Under the pieces are notes generated by a model. That model was given only the letters and a program-made list of their open reading frames with translations. It had not been told where the DNA came from and did no database searches. This document shows positions 35,401 through 47,450 of a stretch of DNA of 64,000 nucleotides, in pieces (the stretch's first letter is position 1; every line of letters starts with the position of its first letter). Position numbers and translations under genes: made by a program. This DNA comes from Nemania diffusa (Eukaryota > Ascomycota > Sordariomycetes > Xylariales > Xylariaceae): contig JBBPUQ010000005.1 in NCBI GenBank assembly GCA_038501195.1, positions 2,108,001 through 2,172,000 on the forward strand, read 5' to 3'.

Positions 35401-37261
35401 CTATTGTCTGAGCGCTTCGGGGAAGCTCTTCCATTGCATTGTTTCAGTGTCAAGGTTGTTCCGCTTCGCTGTTTCCCATTCCTTCCGCAGAATCTCTGCC
35501 CTCTTTGCGTCTCGGGGCACGATGATAGCCTTGAAAGGCAGTGGCACCGCTAGGAAGCCTTGAGTGATTTGTGTAGGATCCGGAACGATCTCATTTCCGT
35601 CGTCGTCAACCGCCCTTTTAAAATCAAACGCCCATAGCAGTCTCGAAATGCTGAGGAAGAGACTTCGATCTGCTACATGGATCCCGGGACAGATCCTTCG
35701 TCCGGCTCCGAAGGCAAACTGGTCGCGCTGCGAGACGTCCGGGTTAACGGCCGCATCGTAGAAGCTCTGTTTATCATCTTTAAAACGGTCGGGATCAAAC
35801 TGCTCCGGACGCGAGTAGCGAGTGGTGTCGGTGTGTATTGTGTAAACATTGTTCACCAGTGCAGCTCCTTTTGGTAATCGAAATCCCATGTAGTGATCAT
35901 CCTGCGTAAGAGCATGTGGCATCGCGCCCATAATAGTAACGGGCATCCAACGAAGCGACTCTTTCATGCACCCACGTACGTACTGTAGGTTTGGCTCGTC
36001 CTCGAAGACGGGCATTCTGTCTGCGCCTACTACGCGGTCAATTTCGGCTCTTGCTCGCTCCTGTACTGAGGGGAACACGAGCATAGCACATAGAAACCAA
36101 ATTAGAGTAGTCGCGGTCGTATCTGTGCCAGCTTCAAGGAGCGTTCCAGTAATGTACGCAGCAAAGTCATCGTCGAAGCCATGTTTGTTCTGTTCTCGGA
36201 CAAGACCCACACTGAAGGAAGGATTTGGTTTATCTGAAGATGATATATCGGCTTTAGCTTTGTCCCAGTGATATCTGTAAAGGGCCTTCTCTTGCTCATG
36301 GTTTGACCTAGCATGTTGCTTTACGGAGAGCATCCATGTTGGAAGTATCTGTAAAAGGGGGAGGTAGTCAAGTAGCGCGGCTAGGCCTGTTTGTGCAAGC
36401 AAGAGAAACTCGTCGAACACCTTGAAAAGTTCTATGAAGTGAGGGTCTTCGCTAGTCGGGACTCGGTATCTAAAGGTTTAGCTATAGCTCAGCCCAAAAT
36501 GTGAAGTATAAGGGGTCTCTTACCCAAACGTAGTAGTCGTCATCAGAGAGTTTGAGTATCGACGAACGTGTTGCACGAAATTGTCAGGGTCATTAAGAAT
36601 ATCGTACATCATTTGTTGGTTCTCAAGTGTTTGATAAGGTCTAAAGGCCTCGGCGGCATGTACGTTCAATAGGTCATGCATGATCCGGCGAACCTTAGAG
36701 TTAGAGATTGTCAGCTAGCGTTCTCGAACATGTCAAAATAGAGGCGTACCATTCTCCAGGTTTGTCCGTATCGCTATACATGTAACAAGAAGTTTTAGCA
36801 ATGGATAACTTCTCCATCTAGGAATGACTTGCCATCATCAGGACTCTCAGGCCCCCGCTCGCTATCTTTTGGCCTATGTACATATCCATTCTATCGCTAG
36901 ATATAGCGCTTCTTTTATCCATGATGTCTTTCACCGCGCGGTCGCTAGAGAGAACGATCATGGTTTTGGTTCCTAGCATTAAGCTATACACTGGTCCATA
37001 TTCTTGCGCCCACTTTTGGAACTGCAAATGGACATCGTGCTTAGGGAACTACAAATAATCAACAAAGCTATAAACGAATTGCTTAGCTATCAACTATATA
37101 GCATTTATTCTTACGAGATGGAGGTTTCCTAGGATGGGTACGGTCGGAGGTCCGGGCGGAAGGTCTGTCGGCCGCTGGCCAATCTGCAGAATCTTCCGGC
37201 AAAGGATAACAAACGAAACAACAACTACAGAGATAATAATTTGAGACGAAGTGTAGGCCAT
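35401..37261 (-). CDS. Cytochrome P450 monooxygenase (OrdA/CYP620-like)
   Basis: Five exons (37261-37115, 37048-36833, 36773-36750, 36693-36524, 36469-35401) give 541 residues. An N-terminal membrane anchor (about 5-25) is followed by the hinge LPPGPPTVPILGN. Core motifs: I-helix AGTDTT at 299-304, ExxR as ESLR at 356-359, PERF-type FDPDRF, and heme-binding FGAGRRICPG at 439-448 with axial Cys446. The second intron begins with GC (GCAAGT), the rare GC-AG class, and the third exon is only 24 nt, encoding RYGQTWRM. Both are needed to restore the conserved C-helix W-R. Overall similarity, judged by eye, is to the OrdA/CYP620 type, not to plant or fungal cinnamate/benzoate 4-hydroxylases. It probably hydroxylates or otherwise oxidises a pathway intermediate at the ER membrane. 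Confidence 0.92.
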
Positions 37262-38758
37262 GATTCTTCTGATGAGGGGTGAGTGATGAGGGTTGAGCGA
37301 ATCCCGGCGCAGCGATTATGTTTGAATTCACAGATATTCTCTCAGCCAGCTTAGATTTTTGAAGTTGTATGAAGTATGAAGGATTGAAAAGGATATGCCT
37401 CAGCAGGTAAATCCGCGAGCCTTCAATACTTGATTTCTTTAGGATAGCTTACGTTATCAAAGTGCACTTGTTTATAACACAGTAGATTAGCTTCCTATTT
37501 GCTCACGAGTCACCCTAATCTTGCCTCTTCGTTGGATTGGACGTTGGCTATGTGCCGCACTGTGTTCTGTACCACCGTGCACAAGTGGCGCCAATCGGAA
37601 ATCCCAACTGTTATGAAAAGGAAAAAGAAACGGATCAGGCGCCAACCGAGTTATGCGTGCAATTCATGTAGATCTATCCCGAAGGGAATTCCCCCGAAGG
37701 GCATGCTTTGGGCTTTTTACTTCATGCAGTACAACGTTATATATACAACGGTTCACAGCCTTCATCATCTTCATCTGCCCGCTCTTTAATGTTGGGTTGG
37801 CACTGTTCCCTCGTTTGAGCTTACAGACCTGTCTAGGTATCTCCAAACCCCCGCAGTAACGTCTCCCATGGCTGGCAGCTACTTGGTTATGAGTAAGCGT
37901 AAGGTCGGACGCAGAGCATATACAGAAGAAACACCTGCAGGTTAAATGTGCTTGAGACTGCAGGATTACCAACAGCCTACCTGGTTAGTTGATCCTTCGC
38001 GATGCAAGAGACTGTTACCAACAGGAGGCTCACCCCATTGTGCTGGCACATTCCCAGGCTACGACCTTCTATACGTCTTCGACGCCACACATGTACGAAA
38101 CTAAGGGTGACATTGAATCCCCCTCTTGTCCGTTCAATACCACATTGAAATCCCACAAGTCTTGCAGGTGCTAAACACAGCAGCTGTACTGGGAAACGTC
38201 AGATCATTGTGACACACTGTGACATTCTACGGACCACGGGTAAGCCAGCGAAAAGTAAGAGAAGGGGCCGTACAGAACAACTCTTCGCAACTTGAGCATA
38301 GCAGTGTAGGATGATGATATGTAAAGTGTAGGCCTTGTTAGAACCTACGATATACCGAATCTAATCACCATACCTCGAGTGCAAACAGTAGACGGTGATA
38401 GTCTCCCCTTCGGTCTTAATAAGCGGCGATCAACCTTAGAAGCTATGCTATAGGATGGTTGAAATGAACATCAGCAGAACTAAACTACTTGGAGTAATTA
38501 TGAATATGATTATACATATAGAGTATATAATATAAACGTATTTGTTTATGTATAACATCATAGAATAAATATTGTTTTCATAAATTGGACTTTTAAAAAT
38601 GCAGCTTTAACTTAACTAAAACTATTCAATTACCCAACCCCTTCAAATGCATTTGAACAGTCTCTTTTCTCGTAACTTATCGCACTCTCCTCTCCCTCTG
38701 GAGCGTAACAACTGCGCCGTATCTCATTCCGCTAATTACCGAATCTCCAATAAGAAAG
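37262..38758. promoter_or_regulatory. Divergent promoter region between P450 and membrane protein
   Basis: About 1.5 kb between divergent starts. Frames inside are short and unrecognised. The right part (38490-38640) is AT-rich. Shared regulation of the two genes is possible but no motif was established. Confidence 0.45.
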
Positions 38759-40121
38759 ATGGCGGAGGACAATCTATCACCAACCCTCGAAGCCGTTACG
38801 TGGTTGCTCGCGCCGCTAGCTATCATCGTTGTTAGCCTGAGATTTTACACGCGTGCGGCAATTGTACACCGCGTAGCGTGGGACGACTGGATAATGCTGC
38901 TCGCACTCGTACGATTCCCCCTGCCAGATGGCGGATTGGTTGTCTTGCTAACCGAGATCCGTAACTCAATAGCTGTTAATGCTACTAGACAGTGTCTTCA
39001 TCCAACTCTCGATTCACTACGGGCTAGGTCGCCACCAAGACACACTCCAGGCCGATAATGCCGTACAGGCAATCAAGTGGGACTACTTGGCTCAGCCGCC
39101 TGCCATCATCGGCCCTGCATTTGGCAGGATATCATTTGCCATGCTACTCTTGCCCTTGGTGAAGCTTCAGAAAGGCCGACGAATTATCCTCTACGCATTA
39201 ATCGCTGCCCAGTTCGTCATAAATAACCTCGTTTATATCTTAATCCTGGCCCAGTGCAAACCGATTGAATACCTCTGGGACTACCGATTGAAAGGCGTCT
39301 GTTGGGATCTGGTGTATCAGAGAAATATTGGATTTTTCCAAGGCGGTAAGTAATTACTTAGCAATCGAAGCTGGCGGTCTGTGGAAGCTGACACAATGTA
39401 AAGCCCTAAATGCAGCTACCGATCTCGCCTTAGCAGTCTTCCCAGCTATAATCGTATGGCACCTCCAAATGAAACTCTCTCAAAAGGTGTCTCTAGCAAT
39501 CCTAATGGGCCTTGGTATCTTGTAAGTTAAGTTTGAACTGTTTTCTCCTTCTCGAACTTCTAATTGGCACCATTACATGAGTGATAGTTGCCTTCCTTCG
39601 AAGAAGCTAACATTTATGAAGTGCTATGGTCGGGTCAATCTTGAAGGCGGTCTACTTGCCATCTGTTAGAAGCCGAGAAGATTACACTTATCATACCGCC
39701 CGTCTAATCATCTGGTGGACGTGAGTTCAGCACATTGATATCATGACCTCTTCCTTATGTTAACACCCCTTTAATTAGTGTCGAAGGTTACCTTGTTATC
39801 ATTGCCGCCTCTATTGCTACACTGAGGCCCCTGCTAGCTCAACGAAAAAAGGGTACCAGCGTGTCTAGTAACTCATTCGGTATAAGGACTTTCGGTTCAG
39901 GCCCGCCACGCCACAAGGGTTATCTTTCGACTGTGGATCATGGAGCGGATGAATTCCCCCTGACTTTCACTGGTGCAGAGGCTACGGCGCAGCCCAGTGT
40001 TGAAGCCAACCATGACGCTGCCAACTCATCTGAGTCGCCTGAGCGCCATGGGGGAAAGAGCATCCGGAAGACTGTAAGCATCTCAATTGACGTAACTGGG
40101 AATAACAGAGCCAGGGCCTAG
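38759..40121 (+). CDS. Seven-helix integral membrane protein (fungal rhodopsin-like/PTH11-type)
   Basis: Five exons (38759-38908, 38973-39345, 39404-39521, 39622-39720, 39779-40121) splice in phase into 360 residues. Seven hydrophobic helices are visible. The fungal family landmarks are SLRFYTRAAIVHRVAWDDW after helix 1, YGLGRH after helix 2, the CKPIEYLW...GVCWD loop, and NAATDLALAVFPAIIVWHLQM. A hydrophilic Ser-rich cytosolic tail of about 80 residues follows. The family, often annotated as integral membrane or Rhodopsin-domain proteins related to PTH11 and SAT4, is large in filamentous ascomycetes and poorly understood; some members act as receptors and some sit in biosynthetic clusters. 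No transporter signature. It is divergent from the P450 and may mark the right end of the cluster; membership is uncertain. Confidence 0.88.
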
Positions 40122-41092
40122 GTTGACTCCCAGATAACACACATTTAGGGTGGCGTAGACCGCTGGCCGGTATAATAGAGGATGTAAAGCTTTACATGTA
40201 TTATATAATATTTTACTAAAATAAACTAATGTATTACTTTTCGTTTCCTATCTAGGCTGCGTAGAATAAGGGCTAGGTGAAGATCCAATATGTGCCTACT
40301 GGGAAATGACCGAGGATATTATACCTAAGAGACTAGTCAATATCCAAACGACACCAAGTAACCAATATATTCGGGTTCCTAGTCCTGTACAGTCCTCGTG
40401 GCTCCTCATATCCCACTACACACCAACGGCCAAGAGATTATGCTTTAACAGCCCAGGCCAAAGCCAGGAGACCAAGATTCAAGTTGAACTTACCAATACC
40501 CCTGAGCTCCTAGGTGTGATTAAGCTCTTAAGCTTTAAGTTATTAGCAACCTGTGTGATTTTGTCTTAATCAACATGTCAATCATATACCATTGATAGGC
40601 TAGCTACCCGTGGGTTGTCCTTTCGTAAACCCTAAGCTACCAGCAGTAATACGCAAGTCGAATATGCCATAGTATCTGATCTAGTGGATATCTCGTTTTG
40701 ATTTGGATATACCGAGATTCCAAAAGTATCTTGTTTGCAACGGATCACATGAATAAAAATCCAGCTTGTAAAATCTAATAACACGATGTCACTTTTCTTG
40801 CGTCTATTGCCAAATATTATGATGATTCTATACCCTCCCCCTTTCAGCGCCAGAATTTAACATGCTAGATAGTTTGACAACCCGGCTTGATAAGGTATTT
40901 TACAGACATCCTTGCGCATATGTTTGAGACTATCGGTCAACAGGAGGTTTTCAACAGGGTACATAACAAAAAGGCACCGAGGAAACCCCTATAGTATATA
41001 ACTAAGTGCCTTAAAGGGGGATCCTCGAATTTCAAACGAAATCCTTTACAAAGCCAGAAAATTTGGAACCTCCTTAGGTAGAAATTGAAAAT
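40122..41092. other. Intergenic region right of the cluster
   Basis: About 1 kb without a supported gene. The 87-codon frame at 40306-40569 has no recognisable domain and no supported splicing. Composition becomes somewhat AT-richer towards the ankyrin relic. Confidence 0.55.
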
Positions 41093-43326
41093 GTCTCCAC
41101 GGCTACGGCTTCAAGTAGCCGTGCTGACATAGTCAACTTTCTCATTAATAGAACCACGCCAACACCATCCCTAGAACAAAATCGTCATACAGAACTCGAA
41201 GCACTATAGCCGATAGTTCTATAGAGATCATACTTTCAATTATAAGACAAATCAACTACAGACAATGGGGTGAAGGAGCTGTAGCCAATCTTCTCACGCG
41301 AGCTTGCGCCGTTCATATTGCTATTGATCAAACACATGTCTCCACTAATGGCCATAATAAGTATTGAGTATAGGCTTAGAAACAGCATCTACACATGGCC
41401 GTAATAAAACCGTCAATTTGTTATCGATATAACTAACTCTACCTGTGTTGGGTAATAGTTTCCTCAAGCCCTATAGGGGTGATTGTAGTAGTGATATATC
41501 TAAGACCTCTAGAGCTGCGCAAAGACTTAAAGGGCAATGAACCAATTAATCTTCCTACTGAACCCTATACTACACCCCCCTAACCCCCCTTCTTAGCCCA
41601 ACCCCTATTCGCTCCTAGACTAAATCCTCTTACAACATATCAACCGGACGGAGGTTTTCGCCGCTTTCAATGCCGCATTTAACGCAGGTCATTCAATCAC
41701 GGTCAGTATTATTCCTACGTCTGTAGGCTATGATCTTCTTAGTACGAAGCATGTCTTCCAAGAGATGATCTGCAACGTACACAGTGGCCATGCCAAATTA
41801 GTGGTGTATTTAGCAGATGATATTCTATCACGCAGTAAGTTAAGGAAGGCTTCTAGAACTTTGCTTTCGGCTATTAGCAATGTCAAGCTGGCCGTTGTCA
41901 GCTAGCCTCTAACACCATGCACGAAAAATAGAATATTAGATAGAGATGTCACCTACGCTCCAGCTACGACGTCACAAAATGGCCACACCGAAGTACTCCA
42001 GGTTCTCATCAAGACCGGCGCTAATGCAAATGGCATCATTCCCCACGGGAAGCCGGCAAGATTATGACCATGAGCAACACACCTGTTGTCAACGAAAAAT
42101 CCTCGAGTCTTCTTAACAAGCCTAACATCAAACGAAATATATTGCATCTGCCCTCTCTTAAAAAGAGGGGATGATTTCAAATTTGCGAAGGTATACTATA
42201 ATACAGCCTTACAAACCAGTGCAGCTAATTAGTCTTCTATTTGCTGCAATAGAGTGCCAATCCGAATCTACTTCAAGGGAGATGTCATAGTAACCTTTGA
42301 ACAGCGACTATAGGGCTTTATATCGCAATAGTTTGGGCTTTTCTGCATCAGGGCTAAGCATTAAATTGATTCCGACAACTGATAGGGGGAAGTGCTAGCC
42401 CCTTTACAAGGATTTACTACTGAGTTCGGTGATACCAAAATTATGTTAATGTTAGTAACTCCTGGAAAAGGTCAACTCCTTAACGAGGAGGGTAGTCTAC
42501 GCCTATTTATTATAATAACCAGAAGTAGTGCCTAGGATATTTCAGGGTCTCTTAGCTGCGAGTGCACCAGCAATAATTACAAGCCTGAGTACATCTCGAA
42601 CTAGTATTGAGAACTATCAAAAATCACCATTACATGCACCTTGTTATCGATAACACGTATAGATAGTCTAGCTACTCCCAGAGATTGGAATTAATGTAGA
42701 AATTGTAGTTGATAATTCACAGACTTCGCTGGAACAAGCGGCTGAGTTAGGTTGCATACTCGCCTTCCGACTTCTCTTGCAGGCAGGACTAGACGTAAAA
42801 AATGGCAGGGCTATATTCCTAGCAGCACCTTGTGGGAATCTCGACGCGGTATCGACTCTTTTAGTCACCGGTTCCTCCATGTATGACCTAAACCGCAAGC
42901 TCAAAGCTTTGAAATCCCTATCCTCATCGCAATGAATATCTGTGTAAGAGCTCCTTCTTGTAGCGACGATAAATCTGAAGATGGTAACAGAGTAATTTTA
43001 GAGGGTTTCGCATACGTAGTTGGATAGTTCTATACACCATCAATCATTAATCTCTTCACAGAACGCGTCGCCACTCACTCAATGTATGTATCATCGGATC
43101 AGTGCCCCTAGTTACAAGAATACTGAGTCATAGTGTAGCAGTCGACGTTTAGCATAACGAAGGGAGTCGATTGTTAGATCTAGCGGCGCGATGTCTACAA
43201 CCCTAAATCGTGAAATCTCTTTTAGATTACAGCGCCGGCGCGAACTACGAAGGCCCGCAATTAGACAGAATAATTATTGTCACGAAAAAGAACTGCAACG
43301 CTAAACCACGACACTACCAAAAGTAG
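41093..43326 (+). pseudogene. Decayed ankyrin-repeat gene
   Basis: Five ankyrin-like fragments lie in order on the plus strand in different frames, each ended by a stop: 41093-41209 (ADIVNFLIN), 41657-41905 (GHAKLVVYLAD), 41936-42067 (NGHTEVLQVLIKTGANANG), 42687-42935 (AAELGCILAFRLLLQAGLDV, then GNLDAVSTLLVTG) and 43207-43326 (IVKSLLDYSAGANYEG). The spacing and the many stops and frame changes cannot be explained by introns of the size used elsewhere here. This was probably one long ankyrin-repeat protein, a class that varies greatly between fungal strains, now inactivated. No N-terminal NACHT or effector domain is left that I can recognise. Confidence 0.7.
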
Positions 43327-44476
43327 AGTGTTGTCAAGGCGGGAACCTTGACCGTTTGGAGGTGCTATATATGGGACCGTGACATGTGATGCTAGATCAC
43401 CGTCCGAACTTTCTCCTCACAGAGGAAGCCTTCCTACAAGCGTTGTCGCGTAAGTGATCTTCAGAGCGGAATAAACGCTTCATATATATGTTGAAAGTCC
43501 ACAAGCTTTCATCATACATGCAATGCTGCTAACATAGTCTTCCGGGATAGTAGTGATCAAGGTATCAGGCAGGTGTTTTACAGCATACCATAGCCGCTTG
43601 CCTGATGGCAACGTGAAAGTAGACACAGCTGGCGCATAAGAGAATTAAGCAGATAGATTTGAGACACACGGTTTGATGGGGTACCTCGTCGAGCCGAAGA
43701 ACAAGACTTGTGTTGTCATAATAGAGTGTTAGTGTAGTTCGATCAAACAGCAAGAAAGGAGAAAGATCTAGAGTATCTAGAACGAAGAGATTTCGACGAA
43801 GATAGAGGCTATGAAATAGATTAGATTAAACAGGATTCGTTAACCAGTCTGTTATTTGTAATGATGAACTCGTATTAGTACCTGTTGGTATTGATAAGTT
43901 TGGGTTGTCTGTACTCATTCACTATATCCCTTAATAGTCTGCTAAACCTGACTGTAGAATTCCCCTATCTAAGATCACAGGCTATTCTCACAAAGGTAAT
44001 TGATTTATTGAACATTGAGGTATTTCTAGATAGTTAAAAAGACCTTTGAAGCGGTGGTAAAGGTATGGGAAATAATTTGGAGAGCTGAATTGATCTTCTC
44101 AGAAGTAGGGACTGAAACTACACAAATGAATTTCGTTAGTTAATTGATGTCGTGTTAAATAGGAGAGTTGGTTGGTTTGCAGATACTAGCGAAAGGAATC
44201 AGTTAAATAGTCGTTGAATGTCAGAAGTGAAAGTATTCAAGCACCTAAAATCTATTGTCACTTCTAATTCTTAGTGTTGCTCTACGTCATGTAACCAAGC
44301 GGTAACATGTCCTGACCACCTGCACTCTTCTGTCCCTTCTCGTAGCAGTACATACGCATCCTATTAAGCTTTCGATAAAACCTACATGGTCCTTGACACT
44401 CACGTCAGGCCTGCATGATGCGCTGCCTTATATGCAAGCTCCCTTTTACAGTTAAACAAGCTGATAAACTTTATAT
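43327..44476. other. Intergenic region between ankyrin relic and BRCT gene
   Basis: About 1.15 kb with no supported frame. It may include further decayed parts of the ankyrin gene, but no repeat was legible. Confidence 0.5.
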
Positions 44477-45606
44477 TTAATTGCGCGTGCTAGCAGGCTT
44501 CTTATCCTCATGCCTCGCATACAGCCCGTAAACGCTCTGCTGGCCCTTCAATGCGACCTTGAGGTCCGCGAACCGTGCCTCCGGCAACCTTTTGCCGGCC
44601 TTAATGCTCTCTAGTACCCACTATTCCAAAAATCCAATGTCAGCAATCCGTCGTTTGTAGCGATAATCTCTAGGGTCTCAAGACCTTGCAGGAGATGGAA
44701 ATCGCAGGCCAAGCAGCTCGTGCGCCAGGGATACATCAGAAAAGGGGTACGATGGCGGATATGGCAGAGAGCTTGGGGTTAAAAAGAGAGAGAGCAACTG
44801 ACCTGGACACCGACGTACTTCACGGCTGGACCCCCTATCTTCGAGATCTCCCGTTGCAACTTGCCGCCTGCGAGCCCGCCACCGGCCCCGCGGCTACCGT
44901 AGGCTCCCGCGGCGGGCCGGCCTAGGATAACGTGTGTCACCTTGCGCCGCCCCAGGTGGCTAGACATGCTGCCGCCGTGCTCGGCGAGCACGTGCTTCAG
45001 CTTGTGGTCGGAGATGAGCGGGTGTGTGCTCCCGTTGAGGTAGACGACGACGCCGTCGAAAATCTGGCGAGGTTGCGCAGCCTGTTCCCTCGCTACATCA
45101 TCCCCTCCCCCCTCCCCCTCCCTCTCCTCATGTCGGGCGATTAGGTTCTCCTCAGTCGTCGTCTCCACCGGACCCAGACATGTTGTTGATTCGGCTTCCT
45201 GAGAGCTGGTGGTGGTTGGGGGTATTGTTGAGACTGAAGTGAGTGTTGGGGGTGGTGCAGGCGTGGGCGATGGCGATGACGGCCTCATCGTCCCGGGCTT
45301 CGTCAGCATGTCTAGCACGGAGCTCCGCGCTCGCGACCGCATTGCTGGGGTGATGAGGGCCTTGGCCTGCGGGTCCCAGTCCCGCGCCCCCTCGCCCACC
45401 GCGTCTGATAGTCGCTTGCCGCCGCCGGCGCCCCCGGTAAATTGGCCCATGAGCTTCCGGTTCCGCGAGTCGCGCCATCCTGTGCTGGCGCCCAGGCGGT
45501 TCTCGGCGCGCTGGTGTCCCGAGGATGAGGAGTTCCAGGGGTCGAAGGTCTGGCCATAGACGGGCTCGGCAGCCCTAGGAACCGGCGTCGACTTGGACGC
45601 AGGCAT
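44477..45606 (-). CDS. BRCT-domain protein
   Basis: Two exons (45606-44803 and 44620-44477) give 315 residues; the 182-nt intron (donor GTCAGT, acceptor GGAATAG) is the longest in the window. The first about 100 residues are polar and conserved-looking (YGQTFDPWNSSSSGHQRAEN, GWRDSRNRKL). A Pro/Ser/Thr-rich low-complexity linker follows (about 105-175). Then comes one BRCT domain at about 181-290: FDGVVVYLNGST, LAEHGGSMSSHLGRRKVTHVI, and the invariant Trp in GVQWVLESIKAGKRLPE, which is restored by splicing. REV1-like BRCT domains have this pattern, but no polymerase domain follows. BRCT domains bind phosphopeptides or DNA ends and mark nuclear DNA-repair or checkpoint proteins. Probably a conserved filamentous-ascomycete protein of unknown exact role. 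Confidence 0.88.
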
Positions 45607-47384
45607 TGGTGATGTATGTTACCTCAGACGTTGAGGGGAGGGGAGTGGGTGAGGTGGCTGTTGTGGAGTTCTCGAAAGTGGCTCTCGCGAGTCATGACTG
45701 AGCTCATCCGTGAAGCAGAATAACACGGAACCGAATGTTGCTAGTGTTATGTATCACTGTTTCAGAATCTGCGTGTGTTTTTTTTTTTCCTTCTTTCCTT
45801 CCCTGATTTGTTCTTTATCCACATTGCCGTTGCCTTGTTTTCAATGCAGCATAGCAGCCACGTTATTGCATTGTTTCTAAAGCCAGCCAGCAACAAGCGT
45901 AACATTACCTACTTTACTATGCGCACCTGCCTGGCAACAAGACAACCTACCCTATAAGCGTTAGGCTAGGTATCTAGACTGAACACAAGGCACGTGACCA
46001 CGGCTCCGTCTAGGTATGTTTTGTGATTTTTAGTAGACTACCTAGTTTCGTCGTGTAAGTCGTCAGACTGTTACTCTAAGTAGACTGCCTACCTCTCACT
46101 AATACTCCTCTGTACTGTCAGTCCGATGCGACGGACTACCTACCATCTAGACTACCTACCTTACTGCGCACTTACCTGCCCGCTCTACTCGCTCAATGGG
46201 GCACCTCACGATAGATTGTAGTAGCATCATGCTTTCTTGTTTATGTAGTCGCTTGGTTCCTTGCATGTTTTGGATTGTTCGTGTTGCTTGTTTGGTTTCA
46301 TGGAATATCAAACAATCAAGTTTAAAGCACATGGTCTAGAAAGTCTGGTCTGGTCTAGCTGGTCTAGTTCCCTGCTTTCTTTTGCGCGCTGCCAAGGCCT
46401 CGCGCAGACGGCAATTGTGTGCAGCGCGGCCTGCGCGCCGTTTCGAATCTACCCGCGCCACGACAATCCGTACATCGCGACTCTGTGATAAGGTGAGCCG
46501 AGCAAGGGCCAATCGGGTGGGCTCGATGCGAGGAGAAGCAGCCAAAAAGCCGGGGATTATCGACAGCGCCATGTCTTGGCCTGCTTCCTCTCGAAGGCCC
46601 TTTGCCTGCACAGGAAATGCACGGAGCACTTGGATTGGGACGGGGAAGAGTGGGCTGTGCGTTTTGGCGCGCGCACCGCGGGTTACATTCCTTCGACGGA
46701 CGGGGTCTGTTTCATGGGAGGGTGGAAGGGTGGGCGAGTGGACAGGCTAGTCGAGTAGGGTCGTAGTGGTGGCGGCGATGGGCCCATGACCGACGAGGAT
46801 GCGAAGAGCGTTGGTTTGCTACTTAGGTAGGTAGATAGGTACTGTACGCAGTAGGTGGTAGGTAGGTCTGTATGTAATAAGCTGAGAGATAACATGCGCG
46901 TGAAAAAAATAAATAAAAAAAATCAGCCAGCATATTGCGCTCAGCGAAGACGACCTTGATGACCCTCCACTCTCCACCACTACTACTGCGTACATACATA
47001 CCTCTCTCCTCTCCCCTCCCCTACTCTGTAAGTACGCAGTATGTACTCCTCCCCCCTCAAGCCAAGTCCAACCCCCGGGCGGTCGGCAAACCAGCCAGCC
47101 AGAATCGAGATTGGGGCACTTATGCGGGTGTGTGTTGTGTTATGATTCCTTAAGCCTTGTTCCCGGTTCGACGCCGACGCCGCGATGCGATGCTATGCGC
47201 GCGAACAACTGAGCTGGCTGGGTTCAGTCTGGCCCTGCCCTGCCCTGTCCTGTCCTGTCCTGTCCTGGTTCGGGTCCGTGGTTTTAATTCCCCGCAAATT
47301 CATGCAGCCAGCACACGGCCTCCCGTCGACGTTTCTTTCCTACATAACAAGTACATACATTCGACAGTATGTACCAGTAGGTGC

Positions 47385-47450
47385 AAGCAAGCAAGCAGGC
47401 AGGCAGGCAAGCAGGCAGCCAGCCAGCCAGGCAAGTAGGCAGGTAGGTAG
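47385..47450. repeat. Tetranucleotide microsatellite (GCAA/GCAG/GCCA/GTAG)
   Basis: Tandem four-base units run GCAA, then GCAG, then GCCA, then GTAG, a drifting microsatellite in the gene desert. Confidence 0.8.

Noticed and set aside
40306..40569. 87-codon frame right of the membrane protein
   Set aside because: No domain or gene context.
41093..43326. An intact multi-exon ankyrin gene
   Set aside because: Gaps between fragments reach about 600 bases and contain stops in all frames, with no convincing splice sites at fragment ends.
46382..46750. 122-codon Arg-rich frame in the gene desert
   Set aside because: Composition follows local GC content; no domain and no neighbouring exons.
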